25,618 nucleotides of DNA from Trachelipus rathkii (GCA_015478945.1 JABUQX010032467.1:1-25618), one strand, 5' to 3'; counted from the first letter of the stretch, positions 10,307 to 18,539 are shown. A program made the numbers and translations. The notes: generated from the sequence alone by a model not told the origin.

Positions 10307-11724
10307 ATAATAGCTTACAGCAGCTCAATGCCCTAGTAGACATAGTAAATAGTGATAGAAGTAGTGCTAGCACTTTTCCTGTAGCCGTAGACTTAGTAGT
10401 CGATAGCAGTAGTGCTAGGACCCTTCTACCTGACACAAAGACTCTTTTACTTGACACAAGAACTACTAGTGATAGTAATAGAGATAGTTACTCTCTTTCT
10501 TCTCACGTAGTATGTAGTAGTAGTTCCCATACGGAACCAGTAGTATCAGTCGTAGCAAGTAGCCTCCCTATGGAGACTGTCGTGGTAGGAAGTAGCGATA
10601 GTCATAGTGATAGGCAGGTGAAATCAGCAGCAGCAGCAAACACTGTGGTGAAACCTCATGATAAGTCAGAGGGTATTTATCATGTCCATCTGGCAGTAAA
10701 CAATTTTCCAATTGAGGATGATATGGTAGTTACCATAAATCTCTGCCAGGCAGAAGTTGATCCACTAATTGTTTGCGTGAAATTAGAACACAACAGCTCG
10801 AATGTGTATGATTGCCTTGTTGATAGTGGGGCAGGTGTAAGTTTGGTGAGTGAAGCAGTATTGCAGACCTTGAAAGAACCAGTTGAGCTTTTGCCATCTG
10901 CAAAAGTAGGGGTGAAAGCAATTAGTGGTTTCGGAAGTGGCAGAATTCCGATTGACAACTACGTCAACCTAACTCTTCGGTTTCAAGATGGCTTTGAAAC
11001 TCAGCCCACCGAATGTTTCATCGTTCCTGAAGAATATATGGAGTTCGCCATAATATTGGGAACATACTCTCTAAGGGATAATGAGCTCTTGCCTGATTTG
11101 TCCCAAAAAGAACTCATTCGTAGAGAGGACAACAATGATATAACAGTAATAGCTTCAGGAATTACTCGCCAACGTGTACGTACTCATCCTCATGTGGGTC
11201 GTATCACAACAGTTAACAGTCCTATATTCAACAATTCAAATATAGATGAATTAGACATCCTGAATAATCAAACCAATGATAAAGATCTAAAGTTGATCAT
11301 TAGAGGTTTTCAGAACCAAGATGTTATGCAGGGATGTTGGCTTAGGGTACATAAAATGTACAAACAATACAGATCTCAGTTGATATTTGAGAATGGGATA
11401 CTTTTTCACAAGTTAAAATCGGGAGAATTACTGTATGTTATTTCTCTTGATTTTCTCGTTCACATAGTTTTAGGACTTCACTTTTCTTGTGCCCATATCG
11501 GACGAAATAAACTTCTTCAGCTTATCTACAAGCATTTTTGGCACCCGCGAGTCAACCGGGTGGTCTCAGACATTGTAAGATGTTGTCCGATATGTCAACG
11601 ACAGAAAACATTCTCTTCTGTCATGACACCTCCGATGCTAAAGATTTTAGCCGAGTATCCATTCGACTTGTGTGCAATGGACTTGCTCCAGTTTCCTCAA
11701 ACAGGTTCAGGTCACAAGTACTGT
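10270..11724 (+). CDS. pol: Pol, part 1: aspartic protease and integrase N-terminus, no RT
   Basis: Entered by -1 frameshift from gag at 10270; the frame is open from 10210 to 11931. Residue numbers count from the ATG at 10228. A Ser-rich linker spans about 15-160. A retropepsin-type aspartic protease follows: active-site DSGAG at residue 199 and a distal AIILG near residue 274. The integrase zinc-binding domain comes next, HHCC with H418, H423, C453 and C456 (spacing X4, X29, X2), then the first catalytic Asp in CAMDLLQF (D485). Between protease and integrase are only about 75 residues, polar and Asn/Asp-rich, with none of the RT or RNase H blocks. In Ty3/Gypsy elements both normally sit here; in Gmr1-like elements integrase precedes RT, but RT is not found downstream either. 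The coding frame moves by -1 near 11721-11727; beyond that this frame is non-coding. Confidence 0.85.
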
Positions 11725-13523
11725 ATATGGTACTCATTGACCACTTTTCCAAGTGGGTTTCTGTTGTTCCTTTATCGAACAAAACCAGTCTTTCTGTTTC
11801 TAACAAATTCAAACATCAAATTCTTCCATTTCTTCCAAAAGTTCCAAACCGAATTCTCACCGACAACGGTGCTGAGTTCACTTCTCAGACTTTCCAAAAT
11901 GTTCTTCAAGAACACAATATCAAGCATATAAGAACTTCTCCGCTTCACCCTGCTAGCAATGGGGTTTGTGAGCGGTTTAACAGAAGTTTAATTCAGATCA
12001 TTAAATGCTTGGTGCTTGAAAATCCCAGTGGTTGGGATGAGGAACTTTCTTCTTCTGTTCTCATTTACAACAACACGGCACATAGTGCTCTCGGTATTTC
12101 ACCTTCCGACTTTCTTCTGCAGAAGGCTCATTCTCCAACACACAGTTTTCCACAATATTGGAAAGAAGGTAGTGCGAACTTCCGACCATTTCGTGTCGGA
12201 CAGAAAGTTGCGAAAAAAGTAATTCGCAGTGGTCATAGCACTAATCAGAAGTTCAAGAGCCGATGGGAAGGCCCCTATATCATCACTGCAGTTAATGATA
12301 ACCGGGTCACCTACCTTATTAGACGTGCTAGTGACCAACAAAATAGATTACAGAAAGTCCATTTCTCTCATCTACGAGGATGGATAGATATTCCCACGTA
12401 CCTTCGCAGATATTTAGCTCGCAACCCTGAGGTGCGCGAGAAATTCTTTACCGACGAGGATGAAGAAGACGAAGAAGAGGTTGAAAATGCAGAAGACTCT
12501 GATGTTAACTCAGTAGCTAACAGTTCTTCAATATCCGACAATGATGTTGAAGAAGATCCATTTCAGTCCATCGAAGACGATGATGAAAATGACTTTGAGG
12601 GATTTCTTCCAACAAATCCTATCCCAATGGATCTATTCACGAGGTTGCCTAACTTATGGGATCAAATAGAACAACTGAACGTTGATACTGCAGAATCAAC
12701 AATGTCTCCTGTGAGAACTCCAGTCCTTTCACCTATAGTAGTTCAGCCTACTCGTTCTCCGCCCAAGGTTACTTTCGTGCTTCCTCCAAGTGATATAACA
12801 GAATCTTCACGAACCATTCCGGTTCCACCTTTATCGTTACAGCCGAATCTATCTGCTGTTTCCCCAATTCAGGTACACAGTCCTAGTTTGGATTACCATG
12901 ACTTCTATACTCATGTATATCCTTCTCCTTCACAACTTCAAGTATCTTCGGCTTTTACGCCGCCTAGCAGTCACACTATTGTGTCATCAGTTTCTACTTC
13001 CCAATCTCCGGCTATAACAAATCCAAATACAGTTGCTTTTCACTCAGTTAGTGAACTAGAGGGAGCGTCTTTCTTGAGTTCTTTCTTCAAGGATAGACCA
13101 AGTTCCAATCTCCTTGGTCCTTCAGCAGTTCTCAGTTCTTTTCGAACTCAACAAGATTCGCCTCCACCTTTTTCGCCTTTCAATTTCAGTACGTCTTCTC
13201 AACATTCCGATTTCTCGGGTTTCCATTCTAGTCCTTCATCTTCTCCTCCTTCAGAATATTATCAGTTACCATCACTTTTTCAACTTTCTCAAACACCACC
13301 AGCTCCATATCATGTAGTTGGTGAAGTTCTCGGTGATCCTGCTCATCTCCAACTTGATGACAGTGATCTCGAGTTAGTTCACATCGGAGAAGAAGACTTG
13401 ACCAGGTTCAATTTTCCACCTCGCCCATTTACTCGACGTATGGGACAGGTACCTGATCTTCCGAATGTGATGGAAACTCCTCTAGAATACGTGCTCAATA
13501 GAAGAAGGAGTAGTTTGTTATAG
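11724..13523 (+). CDS. pol: Pol, part 2: integrase core, GPY/F module and long tail
   Basis: Continues the integrase in the -1 frame relative to part 1; the frame is open from before 11538, but only the part from about 11724 looks coding. It has VLIDHFSKW, the second catalytic Asp in LTDNGAEF (codon 11862) and the catalytic Glu in NGVCERFN (codon 11970), giving D-35-E. A GPY/F-type C-terminal module follows (FKSRWEGPY through HFSHLRGW, about 12253-12390). After that come about 375 residues not usual for integrase: a strongly acidic stretch (about 12450-12600) and a Ser/Pro-rich, probably disordered tail ending NRRRSSLL. No chromodomain is seen. The tail has no reading interruption. No slippery heptamer is visible at the frame change, so a one-base deletion or sequence error is more likely than programmed shifting. 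Confidence 0.85.
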   Translation, partial: YMVLIDHFSKWVSVVPLSNKTSLSVSNKFKHQILPFLPKVPNRILTDNGAEFTSQTFQNVLQEHNIKHIRTSPLHPASNGVCERFNRSLIQIIKCLVLENPSGWDEELSSSVLIYNNTAHSALGISPSDFLLQKAHSPTHSFPQYWKEGSANFRPFRVGQKVAKKVIRSGHSTNQKFKSRWEGPYIITAVNDNRVTYLIRRASDQQNRLQKVHFSHLRGWIDIPTYLRRYLARNPEVREKFFTDEDEEDEEEVENAEDSDVNSVANSSSISDNDVEEDPFQSIEDDDENDFEGFLPTNPIPMDLFTRLPNLWDQIEQLNVDTAESTMSPVRTPVLSPIVVQPTRSPPKVTFVLPPSDITESSRTIPVPPLSLQPNLSAVSPIQVHSPSLDYHDFYTHVYPSPSQLQVSSAFTPPSSHTIVSSVSTSQSPAITNPNTVAFHSVSELEGASFLSSFFKDRPSSNLLGPSAVLSSFRTQQDSPPPFSPFNFSTSSQHSDFSGFHSSPSSSPPSEYYQLPSLFQLSQTPPAPYHVVGEVLGDPAHLQLDDSDLELVHIGEEDLTRFNFPPRPFTRRMGQVPDLPNVMETPLEYVLNRRRSSLL

Positions 13524-13747
13524 ACCGGTTAGTAGTTAATAGTTTCTCAAAATGAATATCAGAATTCTCAACAGTTCATCAATTTCTCAATAGGATCTGC
13601 TGTTGTTCGTTGAACTGAACGCTTGCTCGCTCCTGTGGTATTTCGCTCTCTTCCTCATCAATTTTCCCATTTTCCTTCGTTCTTCCTGGGTTCTGGGAAT
13701 TCTGGGAGGGGATGGTCATGGGGGTGCAGGGTGAAATTTGCGGAATT

Positions 13748-13803
13748 CGCGAATGCGGATAAAGTGCGGAATGCGAATGCGGAGAAGAATGCGGATGCGG
13801 ATT
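13748..13803 (+). repeat. GAATGCGGA-type minisatellite
   Basis: Degenerate direct repeats of GAATGCGGA/T and GCGAATGCGGAT in about 56 bp. One open frame across it reads ANADKVRNANAEKNADAD. No function is assigned. Confidence 0.7.
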
Positions 13804-14493
13804 ACATGCATTCATCTCATCTCTATTCATTCACACTAGCTTCAGACATATTCAGTGACACTGTAGTTTACATTCATCTCAGCCTCACTGAATACTTGCC
13901 TATAATTCTATCAGAACGTTGTTGTTGGTTGTAGTATTTATTATTATTAGTATTTTTAATTTAATATTTAACATAACTGAATTTGTAAAAATGTATAAAC
14001 TACTTCCCTGTTAGGCTAATTTTAAGTACATATTTTCATTTAAACATAAAACACAGATAACAGAGTTGAAGATTGCCCTCGTGGTATTCAACTACCAGTA
14101 TGATAAGCCAACAACTGTTATGTTCTTTTGTTACTCAACATATTTTTCAATTTGATACACAGACACTTATTATGTGCATAATATAAATTTGTAAATATAA
14201 TTGAAAATCAGAAATGTAAAGAAATCATTAATGATTAATTTTATTAGATTAATTAAAAGTTTAAAAATTAAAAATGTGTAAATATAAATCAGAAATTTAT
14301 TAAAACAGATCATATGTAAATCAGAAATCAGAAAATCCGACATTAATTATTTAAATAAATTTTAAATTAAATTAATTATCTCAAATAATTTCAAGCTGAC
14401 TTGTAAATATTAAATTTCAATTTAGTAGAACGGAACAAGAATAAAACTTTATTATTTATGTACCACTTACACGGATGCAAATAATAGAGCAGA

Positions 14494-14512
14494 GTATTCT
14501 TCTCCTTGCAGC
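14494..14512 (+). promoter_or_regulatory. Candidate 3' splice acceptor for the third ORF
   Basis: Pyrimidine-rich TATTCTTCTCCTTGCAG ends with AG at 14510-14511, one base before the ATG at 14513. This is the arrangement expected if the third ORF is made from a spliced subgenomic RNA, as for env of retroviruses and errantiviruses. The matching donor in the leader was not identified. Confidence 0.5.
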
Positions 14513-15781
14513 ATGAAGACTCTCTTAGCTGGCTGTGCCAGCGAGTTGGAACTGTTTCGCCACGAGAGAAAGCTGTTACGAGAAGAATCCAGCATCCATG
14601 TCAGGGTGGATTACAGTTCGGGTTGGACTTTCCACGTCTGTCCTTCCCGAGTGGAAACCCTCATGAAACCCGACGTTGACTTCATCCTGATATGGGCACT
14701 TACACCCTTGGCCTGGCAGAAAAAATCCATCTCTAATGGAGACAAGTCAACAACAGTTTTTGAGCCTGTGGTCAACTTTACAGTCGAGGGTGTACCCAAC
14801 ATCATGGATCAAATCACGAAATATGCCAAAAAGAAAAATCCGAGGGTCAAAGTTTACCTCATGATTCCTCCAGTTAAAGACATGTACGTCTTTAACCAAA
14901 AGCGGATCACGAAAGCATGGGGTCCAGCTTTTGCCGATCACCTCAAAGATGATGACTCCATGTCCCCTCGGTTAATGAGAGAACACTCTATCAGATCCTT
15001 CGTCTTGTTTGAAGATTTGGCATATTATCGTTATAAGTGGACTGATAAAACCACTCTTCGCGGTAGTGAGGTTTTTAATTATTATTATGGAACCAAACGA
15101 GGCACGCCGGAGTATAAAAACACCCCACATCTCCGATACATTAAGAAAAAACAGATGTTTCTTCAATCTCCGATGCTATATGATGGGTTACATGCCAATC
15201 GTTTGTTCCTGGAACAGTTCATGAGGAAATATAAGAGTTTCTTCACCTCGCACGCTCTGTCTCGTCCTACTCGTCCACGGCCTTCTGTTCACTCACGAAC
15301 TAGCCGTCGACCACCTATTTCAACATCAACTAGAAGCGAGGAAAGGAGACAACCAATCCAATCAGTAAACGACTCACCTCGGCCGTCTACTTCTCGAACT
15401 TTAACCAACATCGAGAGGCGGTTGGGTGCGGCTCCTTTCACTGGATTGCCTCCATCAGCTTTTATACCTCAGTGGCCTCACTCCGTTTCAGCCTACACGA
15501 CTCCACAGTCGGAGTACCCATCAACCCCGAGTCATCTGTCCGACTACCCGTCTGTTTCTTCGTCTACACCATTATCATACCGTTCTCAGCTGGGTGGTTC
15601 CGACCAGCAACAACATGACCAAATCCGGTTGGAAATGCGGATGATGTTGGAGAGGTATGATTATGGTTCCCTATCAGATCATAGACGTTCCCTAATTTTA
15701 AACTCGATAAAAAAATTTATCGAAGAAGAGGAACTCGTGCTTCAATCCCGTCGGGCGCGTTTTCTTCCTTCTCTTCAATAA
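14513..15781 (+). CDS. SGNH-hydrolase-like protein in env position
   Basis: Intact 422-codon ORF in the place where env would be, but it has no signal peptide, furin-like site or membrane segment. The first about 245 residues look like a diverged SGNH/GDSL fold: an initial strand MKTLLAGCASE (block I position), DYSSGWTF (residues 33-40), a hydrophobic strand DFILIWAL (from D56), a strand KVYLMIPP (about 113-120), and a block V-like YDGLHANR with D224 and H227. The GDS nucleophile motif reads GCAS and the block III GxND is not evident, so activity may be lost or altered. Residues about 245-360 are Ser/Thr/Pro/Arg-rich and probably disordered; the last about 60 are charged and helical-looking. 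A splice acceptor sits just upstream and the polypurine tract is about 225 bp downstream. The SGNH call is by pattern only. It could be another alpha/beta fold. Confidence 0.6.
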   Translation: MKTLLAGCASELELFRHERKLLREESSIHVRVDYSSGWTFHVCPSRVETLMKPDVDFILIWALTPLAWQKKSISNGDKSTTVFEPVVNFTVEGVPNIMDQITKYAKKKNPRVKVYLMIPPVKDMYVFNQKRITKAWGPAFADHLKDDDSMSPRLMREHSIRSFVLFEDLAYYRYKWTDKTTLRGSEVFNYYYGTKRGTPEYKNTPHLRYIKKKQMFLQSPMLYDGLHANRLFLEQFMRKYKSFFTSHALSRPTRPRPSVHSRTSRRPPISTSTRSEERRQPIQSVNDSPRPSTSRTLTNIERRLGAAPFTGLPPSAFIPQWPHSVSAYTTPQSEYPSTPSHLSDYPSVSSSTPLSYRSQLGGSDQQQHDQIRLEMRMMLERYDYGSLSDHRRSLILNSIKKFIEEEELVLQSRRARFLPSLQ

Positions 15782-16008
15782 ACAGACAACAGTTTTCAGT
15801 TTGTACATATTTTTGTAAATATATATATTGCTTTGTCAATATTTCGGTTTCGGTTTTCACAATTTTGGTTTTCTGGTTGTGTGTGGATAAGGATGTAATC
15901 AGTTCTTTCGGTTTAATCCCATCTCTTCGCTGCCTACCACTCATTAACAGATCATCGGCTTCACATAATTTATGATTATAAGAAATTTGAGTGGGGGCGT
16001 AATTTTAG
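15782..16008 (+). other. 3' untranslated region of the element
   Basis: Non-coding stretch between the third ORF and the polypurine tract, with a short TATATAT run near 15820. It also contains GAGTGGGGGCG at 15989-15999, a second purine-rich tract that might act as an accessory plus-strand primer. Confidence 0.5.
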
Positions 16009-16018
16009 TGCGGGGGGA
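16009..16018 (+). other. Polypurine tract
   Basis: TGCGGGGGGA lies immediately before the TG that starts LTR copy 2 at 16019. This is the position and composition expected of the plus-strand primer of an LTR retroelement. Confidence 0.75.
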
Positions 16019-17486
16019 TGTAGGGGTTGCTGCAGTAGCTCCTACTTCTACCCCGGTTATGCTCTGAAATGTGCATCACTAATATTTATAGTGTATTTCC
16101 ATTTATGTCTTTATTATTATTTATAATCATAAATTTCTTCCCACGCTGCTAATCATGTTTTTTTAGGAGATTATAAGTAAAGTAGGCACTTTCAGAATTT
16201 ATATTATTTTGTGAAGTGGACCACATTTATTTATTTGTCCCTTCACCACATCTCCGTCAATCTCTCTGGATTCCTTGTGGACAAGGAATTAACACCTCTG
16301 TAAAAGTAAGATATTACTTTCACTATGTTCATACACTTAATGTCTTTATAATTTTAGAGGTAGGTGTGTGTGCTTCATTTGAGATTTCTGTATGGCTTGG
16401 CTTATGGCTTCTCTATTTTCACAGTTCAGCAGCAGTTCTCCAGTCTTCCTCAAGACTCTTCAAACAACCCTTGTGGAAGGTTTTACAATCCCCAAGGGTG
16501 AGTTGAAGCCATGCTTTATATCCTTTTTTAATGTTTTCTGTCATGGAGCACAACTTTTACAATATGCCTATTTTATTTTATCAGGTTCTAGTACTGGGGC
16601 TATCGTCTCCATTCTAGTACTGGGGCTATCGTCTCCATTCTAGTGCAGGGGCACATTGTCCGTTTTAGTGCAAGGGCATATCGCCTCCATTCTAGTGCAG
16701 GATCTTATACAACCTCCAGCAGACTATTCATTCAGCACTGGAGTGCTGTTTCATCAGACCACAAAAGTTAGTGTTTGCTCTAATTTATTTTGCATCCTTT
16801 ACTACATCACACACATATCAGTTTCTTGTTCTTTTTGTAAATTATATTCTCTGAACTTGAAATTGAATGGAATAAACTGAATCTGACCTTACGACTTCAA
16901 CTTATCGATCTTAAGTTTGGTTCTAGACCAAACGATGGAGTAACAGATATCTCAGAAATAGTGAATCAACATTTAGATTTTCCTCCCTATATTTAAGTAT
17001 ATTAAACGTTGTTTTCAACGAATATAATACATATATTCAAGGAGGGGTTATTTAACTCACGGGTGGATTACGCACTACGCACTTACTCTCATCTCAGAGG
17101 ATTCAGTGCTTTCATTGCAGAAGGAACGATTGGAAACGTTCAGGTGAATAGTGTAGTACCGTTAGGCTAAAGTCTTGCCATTAACAGTTTAACAGAGGTG
17201 GAGGTAGATAGATATTAACACTTTAGTTATTTATTATTAGACTAACCTCTTAACACCTTTATGCACCACAGTAGCATACTAACTGACTAATTTTTCTCTC
17301 TTTTTCTACTAGAATTAATCCATTAATCTATTAACAGACAGTTCCTTTCAGTCTCTGATTTTCGACGCTGTATTAGTTTCCGATCTCACTTTCTAAATTT
17401 ATTGGGTGGTTTGGGGACCTCTGTTAACAGTTAATATCCGGGTCTTCTTTCCATTAACTCTCCCTAACATACTCTTTAAATTTAGT
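16019..17486 (+). repeat. LTR copy 2 (3' LTR)
   Basis: Starts TGTAGGGGTTGCTGCAG right after the polypurine tract. It aligns over most of its length with LTR copy 1. The end is uncertain: either the CA at 17468-17469 or up to the primer-binding site at 17487. It carries five tandem 26-bp units (16586-16718) and an AATAAA at 16871-16876 that could serve as poly(A) signal. It is directly followed by a primer-binding site, so it also acts structurally as the 5' LTR of a second, truncated copy. Confidence 0.82.
16586..16718 (+). repeat. Five tandem ~26-bp units inside the LTR
   Basis: Units at 16586-16611, 16612-16637, 16638-16662, 16663-16689 and 16690-16718. The first two are identical and the others diverge around TTCTAGTGCAGGGGC and ATCGYCTCCA. 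Decayed counterparts are seen in LTR copy 1 near 6285-6430. Enhancer-like repeats in the upstream part of LTRs are common in retroelements; that role is inferred here. Confidence 0.85.
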
Positions 17487-17504
17487 TGGCGCCCGAACAG
17501 GGAC
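17487..17504 (+). other. Intact tRNA-Lys primer-binding site
   Basis: TGGCGCCCGAACAGGGAC is an 18-nt sequence of the tRNA-Lys primer-binding type, the same string used by lentiviruses. It lies downstream of LTR copy 2, where a 3' LTR should be followed by host DNA. It therefore marks the start of a second internal region. Confidence 0.88.
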
Positions 17505-17545
17505 TGCCCATTTGTAATTAGTACCTTTAGTAGGGTTTAACATAA
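17505..17545 (+). other. Leader fragment of a second, truncated element
   Basis: Aligns with small indels to the first bases after the primer-binding site of copy 1 (the GACT, AATTTG and GGTTTAACA-type blocks in the same order). Similarity fades after about 17545, so the second copy appears cut off there. Confidence 0.55.
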
Positions 17546-18237
17546 TAGAGGGATGAAATTTGATGAGTGCATAGAAGAGAATGAATGAAATAGAGTCCTG
17601 ATGTTAAATTAAGTGACGGATTACATGTACCAGAGTCAGAGTTGGATCCAGATCCGGAGCCAGACTGAATTCTGGCTCCAGCTGCATATTAGGTCAAATG
17701 AGATGTTTTTATATGTTTTTAATGACATAGATCTCTAATTTTAGGGTTCCAAGACCCTCAAATGAGCCTGAAGGCCCCCTGAGTGGGGTCCCAACTGAAA
17801 AGCACAGAGTGCATGGCAGAGAAGATCCGAAGGAAGATGGAATGCAGAAATGGAATTCTGAAATTGCCCCGGGTTCCATAAATGTTAAATAATACTTTTT
17901 AATGAATATTGCTATCAATATGTATTTTAAATATGTATACATCAGCTTTAAAACCTGTACTTTCAACAGACTGGTGAACAAATTTAAAAATTGTTTTTTA
18001 TTTTTTCGTACATCACAATAATAAGTCAAAATTAAAAATTTAAAAACATTTTTTTTTTGAAAATAAAAATCAAAATTTATTTTATTTTATATATTTAAAA
18101 TTTTTTATTTTTATTTATTTTTGCAACTTTTTTTCCATGTTAGTGTGCTACAACTTTATTGAATTTTTTTTTTGTGTAGAAATATTTTTCTTTCTAAATT
18201 TCAGACTACAAATCATTATTTTTTACGATTTTAAATC

Positions 18238-18240
<3 letters not shown>
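17546..18240. other. Unassigned DNA with a 9-bp hairpin
   Basis: No gene recognised. A perfect inverted repeat GGAGCCAGA (17656-17664) and TCTGGCTCC (17671-17679) surrounds a 6-nt loop. The minus-strand open frame at 17709-18029 has no family I recognise; its GC-richer part (about 17740-17880) may be a fragment of a repeat family. Confidence 0.4.
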
Positions 18241-18285
<45 letters not shown>

Positions 18286-18394
18286 ATATTATATATATAT
18301 AAATTATTTATATTATATATATATATATATATACTATATATATATTTATCTATTTTATCTATATGTTTTAATATATGTTTTATATTTATCTCTG

Positions 18395-18447
<53 letters not shown>

Positions 18448-18460
18448 ATATATATATAGT
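18241..18460. repeat. (TA)n microsatellite
   Basis: Long pure TA runs at 18239-18277, 18318-18335 and 18398-18460, separated by AT-rich interruptions. Confidence 0.9.
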
Positions 18461-18539
18461 AAAAGATACTGCACAGTAATTTAAAATTTTTTAATTTTTT
18501 GTTCTACCTATATAAGTGTGAAATAATTCCGGAGAACAT

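Larger units (their letters stand above)
13524..14512 (+). other. AT-rich spacer between integrase and third ORF
   Basis: About 1 kb with no convincing gene. The first 400 bp is GC-richer and carries a short minisatellite (13748-13803). The rest is AT-rich, with several AAATCAGAAAT copies near 14205-14330. I looked here for RT or RNase H remnants and saw none. It ends in a polypyrimidine-CAG just before the next ORF. Confidence 0.5.
5647..17486 (+). mobile_element. LTR retroelement, Ty3/Gypsy-like, apparently lacking RT
   Basis: Whole-element call. Order on the plus strand: LTR copy 1, decayed primer-binding site, leader, gag, -1 frameshift signal, protease, integrase in two frames, a 422-codon SGNH-like ORF, polypurine tract, LTR copy 2. 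Gag resembles the Ty3-type capsid region. The integrase has HHCC, D-D-35-E and GPY/F features typical of Ty3/Gypsy. Reverse transcriptase and RNase H, normally about 500-600 residues between protease and integrase in Gypsy, are missing: only about 75 residues separate the two domains, in one open frame. I looked for them downstream of integrase as well (the order seen in Gmr1-like elements) and found no YxDD-type motif. The element would need RT in trans, or it is a remnant or domesticated locus. LTR copies are strongly diverged although the main ORFs are open. Confidence 0.8.

Noticed and set aside
9389..10958. Antisense and alternate-frame ORFs across gag and protease
   Set aside because: Shadows of the gag and pol frames; no family features.
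11700..11745. Second programmed frameshift inside integrase
   Set aside because: No X XXY YYZ heptamer or evident stem; a frame change inside a folded domain between catalytic residues is better explained by a mutation or sequence error.
14513..15781. Third ORF as a retroviral-type envelope gene
   Set aside because: No signal peptide, no membrane segment, no cleavage site. The strand order and DGLH motif fit an SGNH-like fold better.
16586..16718. CRISPR-like array
   Set aside because: Units are directly adjacent with no unique spacers, inside an LTR of an animal genome.
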